Source: G965279335 sp965279285 (lineage in GTDB: Bacteria > Pseudomonadota > Gammaproteobacteria > DSM-16500). Taken from it: 64,000 nt of DNA. Each line of letters starts with the position of its first letter. The stretch's first letter is position 1. Where the stretch lies: NCBI GenBank assembly GCA_965279285.1, contig OZ257147.1, positions 620,001-684,000 on the forward strand, written 5' to 3'. A program made the position numbers and the translations under genes. Below, in pieces: positions 21,979 to 31,700 of this stretch. The notes under the pieces are model-generated. The model did not search any database, was not told the DNA's origin, and saw nothing but the letters and a program-made list of their open reading frames with translations.

Positions 21979-22884
21979 TTAAATCTCTGAATTGACCAAA
22001 CCATGTCCATTTTCAATCTTGCATTTTATAGCTTTTATCGGCATTAGCTTGTCCAGTGATAGAATCTTCACTTCATATTCACCCGCAAAGTACGTACAGA
22101 TCCGTATGTTTGTTACCGGCGTTTTAAATGTTACATAAGATGGCCCAAACTTATTTTTTGCTATTTCTTTATTGAGTGTGTAGCACTGCTGAATGGTAGT
22201 GAGGAATTTTCTCCGATCATCATTAATAAGTTTGCTGGAAGAAAACATCTTTGAAAATAGATGACTAGAATCGAGCAGATGGGAAGTTTCCGTTCTATGT
22301 AAAGAACCATGTATTGTGTTAAAGCTTGTAACAGAATCCACCAGCGAATTTTTTAGTGTTTCCTGATAATGCTTTAATAACAGTTCCTCTTCTGGCATTT
22401 GATATACGTGGAACTTCTTTGACGAACCAATGCCTCTATATAATAAGACAAACCCCGATTCTATCAAGGGCTGTGATTGTACCGGAACTAAAAGATAAGA
22501 ACCATGCTGAATAAAAAGATAATACGGCTTTCGCTGATAAATAATACGCGAATCTATTTTAAATATAGCAATCGGAGCCTCAAAATTATTTAATCCGGCA
22601 GAAACATTTTGAATTACTACTGGTGAAACGTTTCCATTACGTGATTTATCCCAAAAGTCTTGTAATAGTCTAAAGTTACGACAATGCTTTCCATTGTAAT
22701 CACCAAACCAGTAGTGTTGCTTGAGATTGACACTACCACAAAAAATCTTTGGTACAATAAAATTGTAAAGAAAAAAATAATCTGTTTTCGGAGGGTAAAA
22801 AGGAGAATATGCAAGAGGCCCTTCAGCTGCGAGCCAGGGTACAATTTCATTCTGTATTGTTTCAGTCGCTGTAGAAAACTTCAA
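21979..22884 (-). CDS. Hypothetical protein, possible ADP-ribosyltransferase fold
   Basis: A 301-residue protein starting at a TTG that overlaps the upstream stop (TTGA), with AAAGGTAGC nearby. No family is firmly recognised. Three spaced motifs resemble the R-S-E signature of ADP-ribosyltransferases: LLYRGIG (R150), SYVTFKTPV (residues 249-257, in place of STS) and GEYEVKILSLDKLMPI (E269-x-E271), which fits the E-x-E strand and the run after it. The STS match is weak, and the region between R150 and the second motif is longer than in many toxins. It is the last gene of a tight three-gene operon whose other members are conserved proteins of unknown role. If real, it would modify a protein or nucleic acid with NAD. 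Confidence 0.45.
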   Translation of the reverse strand: MKFSTATETIQNEIVPWLAAEGPLAYSPFYPPKTDYFFLYNFIVPKIFCGSVNLKQHYWFGDYNGKHCRNFRLLQDFWDKSRNGNVSPVVIQNVSAGLNNFEAPIAIFKIDSRIIYQRKPYYLFIQHGSYLLVPVQSQPLIESGFVLLYRGIGSSKKFHVYQMPEEELLLKHYQETLKNSLVDSVTSFNTIHGSLHRTETSHLLDSSHLFSKMFSSSKLINDDRRKFLTTIQQCYTLNKEIAKNKFGPSYVTFKTPVTNIRICTYFAGEYEVKILSLDKLMPIKAIKCKIENGHGLVNSEI

Positions 22885-23309
22885 GCAATGCTACCTTTGA
22901 TTTTTGATATTTCTCGTTTTTTATCTGGCTTAATAAGTACATAGTGCGTACAGTATGCATTTTCAATATTCGGCTGACCTGTTTTACTAAACCGAAGTTT
23001 ATGGCTTTTATGTTTGTACCCAGTAAAACTAGCTTTTAATTTTGAATGAATCGCCCACGATTTAAATTCTTTCATTGTTCTCGAAATTTTGCTCACATTC
23101 GCTGTTATAACTTGCTCAAGATAAGGTATTTTCCCGCTCTTCCAGTCAACAACCTTATCTAATGTCAGCCAACCAATTCCAAGAAATAAATCAATTACAC
23201 TCACATAACCTTTTTTAGATACGACATCTCCAGCTACAGACGCTACACGTTGAAATTTTTTTTTCTCACTACATTTTTGTATTTGTATTTGATCCATTCT
23301 TTCACTCAT
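22881..23309 (-). CDS. Conserved hypothetical protein, middle gene of operon
   Basis: The frame is open to a TTG at 23357, but the ATG at 23309 (MSERMDQIQI, 142 residues) is the more natural start; neither has a strong ribosome site. The body reads SVIDLFLGIGWLTLDKVVDW, GKIPYLEQVITANVSKISR, and LRFSKTGQPNIENAYCTHYV. These phrases belong to a widespread family of uncharacterised bacterial proteins that I recognise by pattern but cannot name. Family members often lie next to other small unknown genes. The stop overlaps the next start (TTGA), so the two are coupled. The role is unknown; a nucleic-acid link is possible from the basic LRFSKTG region. Confidence 0.6.
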   Translation of the reverse strand: MSERMDQIQIQKCSEKKKFQRVASVAGDVVSKKGYVSVIDLFLGIGWLTLDKVVDWKSGKIPYLEQVITANVSKISRTMKEFKSWAIHSKLKASFTGYKHKSHKLRFSKTGQPNIENAYCTHYVLIKPDKKREISKIKGSIA

Positions 23310-23377
23310 ATTATAAATCAAACATGATGTTGATATTTGACCCTCATCCTGCTCCAAAAGGGATAAATCTTATAATT

Positions 23378-24040
23378 TCAATTAACCCGATTAGTTCGGA
23401 CTTTATTTTTGGCAATGTTTTCTTCTAAAGCTGCTTTCTGTTGTTTGTTTGCCGCACGCTTCGCTTTTTCATACGCTTTGTTACAAAATGATGAGTAACT
23501 ATCTTGGCGAAGCACGGGTAATACAGCTTTAGCGTATTCTTCTTCGTTTAGTATCGTTGCAGCCGATTTAAAGTATGCCCTGATACAAGGTTCTAATTGT
23601 ATGGGTAACATCCATATACCTAGCTCATCGGCAAAAACCATCTCGTCATCCATTTTATCAATCAATTCAAATAAAATTCCAAAGCATTTAACAGCATTAA
23701 GATGATCGTCTTGTGTGGATAACTGCGAACTTTCAGTTAAAAAATCTCCCAGATTCTCAAACCACATATCAGTCTCTTCTGGTATGTTCATAAAATTTTT
23801 TGAGTTAATATTGAAAGGAGCATAGTATACTCCTTGTAATGAATCTTCTTTAAATTTTTGAATTTTTTTTAGAATAGCCTTCCCATTCCCAGCCGATTTG
23901 TTTATGAATTGATCTTCTATATGCCCAAAAACATCCCTGATATTCTGTGTCTTCATGCAATGATAACAATCATCTAATAATTTGATCAGCACGTTTAATT
24001 TTTGTCTCTTAAGATACGAAAATAATTTATCTTTGTTCAT
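23378..24040 (-). CDS. Conserved hypothetical protein, first gene of operon
   Basis: A 220-residue acidic helical protein. The conserved core is NIPEETDMWFENLGDFLTE, then HLNAVKCFGILFELIDKMDD, VFADELGIWMLP and LRQDSYSSFCNKAYEKAKRA. I recognise this as a family of uncharacterised bacterial proteins without an assigned function. AAAGAGAGAAA precedes the ATG. The next gene starts within about 70 bp and the third is coupled to the second, so all three are probably one transcript. An IS30-type remnant lies 40 bp beyond the start, so the operon's native promoter may have been replaced. Confidence 0.6.
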   Translation of the reverse strand: MNKDKLFSYLKRQKLNVLIKLLDDCYHCMKTQNIRDVFGHIEDQFINKSAGNGKAILKKIQKFKEDSLQGVYYAPFNINSKNFMNIPEETDMWFENLGDFLTESSQLSTQDDHLNAVKCFGILFELIDKMDDEMVFADELGIWMLPIQLEPCIRAYFKSAATILNEEEYAKAVLPVLRQDSYSSFCNKAYEKAKRAANKQQKAALEENIAKNKVRTNRVN

Positions 24041-24079
24041 TGAAAATTTCTCTCTTTAGTGTTTGTTACGTGCGCGGAT

Positions 24080-24775
24080 TCAAATACTAAGTGCAACACC
24101 CCGTCTTTCACATGATTTACTAAATACTTCAAATGGTGTTCTGTAACCTAAACATTTACGTGGTCGATTATTTAATTTCTTTGCGACATTTTGTAATTCT
24201 TTATCAGGAATACTATCAAAAGGAATTCCTTTTGGAAAGTATTGTCTAACAAGTCCATTAGTATTTTCATTAAGTCCGCGCTCCCAAGAATGATATGGCT
24301 TTGCAAAAAATATATTCGTATCAAGCATAGTTGACATTATTTCATGCTGCGAAAATTCTTTTCCGTTATCTAACGTTACAGTAAAAATTAGAGCAGCAAT
24401 AGGCAGCATTTGATTAGTAATGCTATTGATAACAGCCGTAGTCGTTTTATTTTTAGCTTTGGTTAAACATGTATAACGACTTTTCCGTTCTACCATTGAT
24501 GTAATAACTGCGCCGCCAACAGGTGATCCTATTATGGTATCACCTTCCCAATCACCAATGCGTGTACGGCTTTCAACAATCACTGGTCGTTGATCTATGT
24601 CTACTCGATTTGGAATGGCTCCACGCGTTGATTTGGCCGATCCATATCTCTTTTTTCGCTTCTTCTTACAACGTAGGTGAGTGTATAATGTGCCACCATC
24701 ATTTTTATCTTCTAAAATTCGCTGGTAGATTGTTTCATGACTAATACTTTCCAAGCCTTTAAGCCGAAGGGTTAG
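24080..24775 (-). mobile_element. IS30-family transposase, 5'-truncated
   Basis: The C-terminal two thirds of an IS30 transposase: GLESISHETIYQRILEDK, then the catalytic triad GDWEGDTI, VTLDNGKEF and SWERGLNENTNGLVRQYFP, and the end NNRPRKCLGYRTPFEVF. The N-terminal helix-turn-helix is missing. The first 17 residues of the open frame (MTVLIFCVVCQ...) are only the reverse strand of the neighbouring HTH gene. The active-site residues are intact, but without its DNA-binding half the enzyme should be dead. No matching terminal repeat is visible at the truncated end. Confidence 0.85.
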
Positions 24776-24981
24776 TGACGTTACAGACTTCACCTGATGT
24801 TGGCAAACTACGCAAAAAATTAAAACTGTCACAGCGCGAATTTTCCATTGTCTATCACATTAATATTGAGACTTTGGGCGAATGGGAGCAACATCAACGT
24901 AATCCTGATAGCATTAGTCGCGCCTATCTAAAATGCATTCAAAAGAATCCGGCATTAATCCAAGAATTAGTAAATAAATAA
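24775..24981 (+). pseudogene. HTH (XRE) regulator cut by the IS30 remnant
   Basis: The frame encodes VGKLRKKLKLSQREFSIVYH, then INIETLGEWEQHQRNPDSIS and RAYLKCIQKNPALIQELV. This is the C-terminal helix-turn-helix of the antitoxin type that pairs with RelE/HigB or MqsR-like toxins. Its N-terminal part, start and partner gene are missing, with the IS30 remnant at the break. The GTG at 24775 is not a real start. Confidence 0.7.
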
Positions 24982-25516
24982 AATATTAGACATTATTTAA
25001 TCGTTATCGTAAAGCGAGTACATAAATTGAATTCTAATAAACGAGAACAGTGCTATTTTTACAGTACCAAACACCCATTCTAAAACTTGCAAAATAAATA
25101 AACTTGTTATAAGTTAATCGCACATCTGTAGTAAATCAATACTTGGCGAGATTCAAAATTCCTAAGTAAGGGGCTAACCCTGATAGTTGCACGGAAGTTG
25201 TTAATAGTTTGCAACCTTGGAGTATTGAATAACACAAGAGTAACCGTGTTAGTCATCTTGCTAAAAATCAATGTTGTTTTGGTTTTTAGTTTTCATTCAC
25301 TGCGATGTTTGCGCTGGTTAGGTTCAGCAATTTTTTCCCATCCAGTAGCGGCGCTACCATGATGCTTAAGCGGTAATAATGTTTCAAAAAGTAGTTGGCC
25401 ATACTTTTAAGCATTAACAAGTGCCAGTCTAGGTTTATATAAGATTTGCATGTATATAATGCCAACTTAATCAATCTCAATATTTACTTTAGTTTTAATA
25501 TAAAAGGAATTTAGTT
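24982..25516. other. Intergenic stretch with no supported gene
   Basis: About 530 bp of AT-rich sequence between the broken HTH gene and the giant-gene array. The minus strand has a 64-codon frame at 25286-25480, but it has no ribosome site and no recognisable content. No PmrA-type box was found. The likely promoter region of the array is here or in the decayed gene tail that follows, but I cannot point to one. Confidence 0.6.
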
Positions 25517-25658
25517 ATGCTCAGCACAATCACACCTTTTTTTGTCCCTGTTTCCAATACTATTGTTCCAATGGCAGAGCAGCACACGACCAGTGTCTGC
25601 TGTTGCAGATAATGACGAGGAAGAATTACAAAGAGTGATTCAGTTATTTTTTGATTAG
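25517..25658 (+). pseudogene. Decayed tail of a lost giant-family gene, with UIM-like end
   Basis: A well-placed AAAGGAATTTAGTT and ATG (25517) open a 31-residue frame that ends at 25612. In the next frame, 25590-25658 encodes PVSAVADN, then DEEELQRVIQLFFD and a stop. This matches the ends of two intact members (PDDDEEELKKAIRLSLG and PDDDEDELEKAKQLSLG). It is therefore the frameshifted last part of another copy, whose body has been deleted. It shows the array was once longer on this side. Confidence 0.7.
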
Positions 25659-25705
25659 CCTCGAGTGTTAGTAGAACCTTATCTTTAATTTAGTAGGAAA
25701 TGAAA

Positions 25706-28700
25706 ATGTTTTTTTCATCACCAAAAAAAGAAGTACCGATTTCATCTGTTCTGAAAATTAAATCTCCAGAGTATCTTCGTCTCTACGAACAACTGAAAAC
25801 AGCCACTGAACTGCAGCACGATGTTCCGCTCAATATAGTCATAAATTACTTAGGCCCAGATTTAGGTTTAATCGATCGACTACAAACAGCAGCAGAAAAT
25901 ACTTTGCGGTTGGCTGAAAGCCAGATGGGAAATCACCAAGCCTACGAACATGTTTTGCAAACAGCTTTTTATTATCAAGCTGCATGGACGTTAGCAAAAC
26001 GTTATCAATTGGAATATTGCTATCCCATTATTATTGAGCAATTAAAAACTATTGAGCGAGAATTTCCCCGGTTGGTTTTTGAAGCAGCTTCTTTGCGCGA
26101 TGAAAAACAAATCGTTGTTCAGGACTTTCAACTGTATTATCAAAATAATAATCCATACAAAAAAGAACTATCAGTAATTCGTGAATTTGCCAAAAAGCAA
26201 TTAAAAACTTACCAAAAACAATCTGTTGCTTCAGATTCTAAAGCGATGACGATTGCCGCTGCTCAAAAACCATTGACTATGCAAGCAATTTATCGCGACA
26301 TCAGCCAAAGAATTAGAACATTATTTATTGCAATTATTTCAGAAGGTATCGCGCAATATCAAAAACTCACCGGTGTTTATCCGCCATGTGCTTATAGTTT
26401 TATTGCTTTAGGTTCTTTGGCGCGCGAAGAGATCACGCCCTATTCGGATTTAGAGTTTGGTGTTTTAATCGAAGATAAATTAGATAATAGTATTAATAAT
26501 AAAAACAAAGTTTATTTCCGTAATCTTTGTCGCTTAATCAATTTTAAATTATTAGCATTAGCTGAAACACCAGCAAATTTTATCAGCAAAGAGTTTGGAG
26601 AGAAGGTTGGTGATTTATTAGGAGCGGAAAAATATGCTCTTATCCCGAAAGGGTTTTGTTTTGATGCTTTTGTAGCGGGGGGATATAAAAATCCTTTAGG
26701 TAAACGTGATGAGCAAGGTGAATTAATTTTTGAATTGATTGGCACGCCAAGTGAATTAGCCGATTATCAAGATGAAAAACATTATGCTGAAAAAGGAAAG
26801 TTGGTCAGTGAACCGCTGTTGCCAGGTTCCCTAACACAAGCACGTTTAATTGTTAGCAGTCAAGCAAATGAACAACTATTAAAACAATATCACCAAAAAG
26901 TAGCTGCTTATCTCAATCAACCCGCTAAACAATTATGGAGAAAAACGCTTGATTCATCGCTGAATTTAACGCTCTATCAATCGCGTGCGTTGGAATTATT
27001 AGTCGCAGACATTGGCCGTTTTCGTCCGAAATTAGGTAAGCAAGAAGAAGGTGGTCGTTCATTTGCTGCTAAACATGATTTATATCGTTTACCGAATATG
27101 ATGTTTGATCAGCTGGCCTTATATTTTAATTTAACCCAAACTAATTTATGGGAGCAGTTAAAGACGCTAGCTCATAGCACAACAGCAGCGCATCCGGTTT
27201 TATTTAATCCGGCGGCTGCTGAAAATTTAGCACGTGCCATTGATCAAGCAACAGAATACCGTCTAGCAACGTATTTAGCTTTAGAAGAACAAGCCGAGAG
27301 TGTTGAGCTGACGGACGATTCAGAAAAAGCCATGACGAGCAAAATAAATATTAATACAAATAATATCATACAAAAAGTTTTCTATTTGCCGAAAGAATCT
27401 GTGTTTGATCTCTATCGCACCTTAATTCCTTTCTGGCATGCGATGCGTGGATTTAGTGATAGCAAAGGGCAGAACATTCATATTTTTAAAGATGTTTTAT
27501 TTAATGATTTTTATTCTAAAGCTCTTTGGGTTGAAGCAAATATGCAATTATTGCTGCAAGGCCATCCGCAAGCACTATCATTATTACAGCCAGAGCTTAA
27601 AAAAATATTGGTGTCGCCATCTGTGACGATTAATGGTGACGAAAAGAATTTGGTGGGCACGCTTCGCTTTGCCCACCCTACAAATACTATGCGTGATTCA
27701 GAAGTAGAGCAAGCCCTCATATTCTACACGGCAGGGCAAGCATATTTAGAAAGTAATTCTGCGCTAGAAGAAGCAAAAGATTGTTTAACACGCGCGCTTG
27801 CTATTTTCCAAGCTGATAACAACAAAGTCTGCAGTGCTGAAATAATGAACTGTTATTTGGGAATTGCTTGGATCAATTGGCTACAACAAAATTTAGAATC
27901 TGCAAAGTCACATCATGCTAAAGGTCTACAATTAGTCCAAACCCAATTCGGTGAACGTCATCCTTATTACGCTGAATGTAAATATCTTGCTTCTTATCTA
28001 CAACAAAAGCCAGGGCAAATATCTAATTTAAAACTACCGGAACGGATTGGTAATTGGCATATTCCACCAGACAATAAACATTTTATCGGACGTACTGAAA
28101 CTCTCAAAAAATTAGCCGCGCATTTTAAACCAGCACAAGCGGGTATGAAGATATGTTTTTTAAGCACGATTTCGGGTTTAGGCGGTATTGGTAAAACGCA
28201 AATTGCATTGAAGTTTCTCCATCATTCAGGTCATGATTATGCCTTGCGCTTATGGTTTCGTGCCGAACAAGAACATACACTGTTACAAGATTATATTGAG
28301 TTGGCAGAACGTTTTCGCTTAATGGCGATGGGTGAAAGACTATCCAAAGAGGAAGTGATTGAACGCGTAAAAAAATATTTAGAGAATAATCCTGATTGGT
28401 TAGCCGTGTACGATAACGCTACGAATTATGCATCGATCAAACAATTTCTTCCAACACGCGGTGGGCATGTGGTGATTACCACAAGATATTCTAAAGAAAC
28501 GTTAAACAACGAATTAAAAAATGAAAAAGCCATTGATACTGTAACATTAGAAATAGACAAGTTCACACCAGAAGAAGCGTTACAATATTTAAAAGAAATG
28601 ATAAGGCGTAGTGGAGTTGAAGAAGAACAAGCAATGCATGCATTGGCCAAAGAACTTGATTACTTACCATTAGCATTGGCACAAGCAGCGGCTTATATTA

Positions 28701-31700
28701 AACGCCGTGGTATCACGACTAAAGATTATCGCGAGCGTTATAAGACCAGCCAGCAATATTTACTAAAAGATAAATTACTGCCCAAGGATAGTCACAGCCT
28801 TCCTGTTGCGACAACATGGGAGACTACGTTACGAGCTATTCAAGAAGAAGAACAAAATGCAGGAGAGCCGCCATTGGCACTTGCAGTATTGCAAGCCATG
28901 AGTTATTTGTATGCGGATCAAATCCCGAAAAATATATTAGCACAATGGTTAAAGGTTACGCGCTTAGTTCCTAAACAAGAGATAGAAAACCAATTAAATA
29001 AAGTGTTAGATCGTTTGGCTGAGTACTCGATGATTCACAAAGATGATTCAAAAAATGAAATTGAAAGTACCGTTAGTATCCATCGCTTAGTACAAGAGGT
29101 TATAAGAAGTAAAGGTTTGCAGCAACAAGTATCAAAAAATTTAAAGTTAAAATCCGATGAGAAAACAGCAGAGACAAAAATAAATCCTGATGCTAAATCA
29201 GCAGTTATGAGTGAGGAAGAAAAGAAAAAAAATCAAGAAAAAGAAATTGCTTTAGATCAGGCTTTTCATCTGAAACAACAAAGTAAACGTATTTATCAGC
29301 AGAGAGAACAAAAAATACCAAGCAAGCCAATTGATTTTAAAACAGCTGAAGATGCCTTACGAAAATCGATCGCTATTTACCAACCATACAAAGACAGTTA
29401 TGCAGGGGAATTATGCGATGCATTCTTAGATTTGGCTTTATTATTACACGCACAAGGTACAAACCAGAGTAAACAAGCAGCACAGAAATGTTTAGCCGAT
29501 GCAAAACAATCTTTAGTCAAATCTTATGGTAAAGCGGATGCCAAACAAAGCCGCTGTAAAGCTGTCGAATGGTATCTTGATGCTAAACGTGATAACAGTA
29601 TTTTTGCAGTAAAAACCTATGCCAGTTTTGATACCTGGCAGTTACCTGCTAACAATGATGAATTCTTTGTCGGCCGTGAATCGCTGATCGAAAAGCTCAA
29701 CCAACATTGCAAACCTGATCAAGCTTATCAGATGTTAGTGCTTAGTGCGGTTTCTGGTTTGGGTGGCGTTGGTAAAACGCAACTAGCAATTCATTACCTC
29801 TATCATACCAAACATAAATATAATTTGCGCGCGTGGTTCCGTGCAGAAAATGCTAGCCTATTACTTTCTGATTATCGCAGCTTTGCCAAAGAGTTTGATT
29901 TAATTCCAGTTGACGAGAAAACACCAAGAGAAGAAATTATTGGATCAGTCAAACGTTATTTAGAACGACATCCAGATTGGTTGGCTGTGTATGATAATGC
30001 GGGATCGCGTGATGAGATAAGAGAGTTTCTACCGACCAAAGGCGGACATTTGATCGTCACTACGCGTCGTCAGGAATATGATGATGTAGGAATTAAAGTG
30101 GCAGTAGATGTGTTTACTGAACAAGAAGCGGTTGTTTATCTTAAAAAACTAACGGGTATAACTAATCAAGAAAAAGAAATGGCAGAACTTGCCAAAACTT
30201 TAGGTTGCTTACCTTTAGCCATTGGCCAAGCGGGTGTTTACATTAAAAAACAAAATATTACTATTCAACAATATTTAAATGATTTTAAACAAAATGTTGT
30301 CAAGTTATTAGAAGCACAACAATTAACATTAGATGATAGAAGTGAAGCTGTCGCAACGACATGGAATATCAGTTTAAAAGCGATTGAACAAGATGAAGAA
30401 GAAAATAACAAGCCACATTTGAGTCTGCCGGTATTACAAGCTATGGCGCATTTGCATGCCGAAGATATTCCAAGAAATTTTTTGGAAAAATGGTTACAGG
30501 AACAAAAGTTAGTTGCTGATCCAAAACTAGCGAAGTTAGCACTTGATCAAGTGATTGAATATTTATCGAATTACTCATTAATACATGTAGACGTTGAACG
30601 AAAAACAATCAGTGTTCATCGCTTGCTTCAAGAGGTTATTAGGCAGAGCAAGTTATTGTTAATTGACCGAAATAATAGTTTTATAGAAATATCACAAAAA
30701 AGTATGTTAGTAAGAAATATGGATCAAATTTCAGGATTTTTAAATAGTTTAGTTATAAGTACTAATTTAGAGTTTAGCCAAGAAACAAATGAAGTTTTAC
30801 AAGATGAAAAACATAAACATAATTTATTAATACACATGCAGGCATTGCATGAACATATTCAGCAAGTTGAAATGAATATTTCACCACCTCAACTAAATAA
30901 GTCTTTAGGGGAGTCATCTGCTGAATTAATGTTAAATATAGGGTGTGTGTTAGCTGAACAAAAAGCGATGCCTTCTGATGCGGTTAAATACTTTAAAGAA
31001 TGTTTGAAAAAACAAAAAATATATTATGGAAAAGATCATTGGCAGATATCAAAAACATTAGTTAATCTTGCTAATGTATATGATGATTTAGGTGATTCAA
31101 TTAAAGCAAAGAAATTACTTGATGAAGCTTTACAAAATCAAAATTTTTATTTTGAAGAAAGCAGTATCAATTTGGCGCCTACTTTAAATAATATCGGTCT
31201 TTTTTATCTGCATAATCAGGGTGATATAGAAGAAGCTAAAAAGTATTTAGAGCGTTCATTGGAAATTCAGGATGAATATTATAAAGAAAAAGCCAATGAT
31301 CACCATGTAGTAGATACTCTAGTAAATTTAAGTGAGTTATACTGGATTATTGGCGATGAGTCAAAAGCAAAAAAGTTTATAGATCGTGCAATAATGTTAG
31401 AAGAGTTACATTACGGGAAAGATCACTGGCGGGTAGCTATTACATTAATTAATATCGGTAATTTACACTTTCAGTCAGGCAATGAATTAAAGGCAAAAGA
31501 GTTATTTGAGCGCGCACTTAAAATTCAAAAACTACATTATGGAAAAGATAGCTGGATGCTGGCTACGGCCTTGACTAATTTGGCAGGTGTTTATATTCAC
31601 TTTGGGGAAACTTCTAAGGCAAAAGAAATGCACGAGCAAGCTTTACTAGTTGCAAGTAAACATTATGGAACTAAGTCTTTAGCACTTGCGAATGTTTTAT

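Noticed and set aside
24775..24832. N-terminal 17 residues of the IS30 frame
   Set aside because: They are the antisense of the truncated HTH gene and not part of any IS30 transposase.
25286..25480. A 64-codon minus-strand ORF upstream of the array
   Set aside because: No ribosome site, no recognisable motif, and an unusual composition; not supported as a gene.
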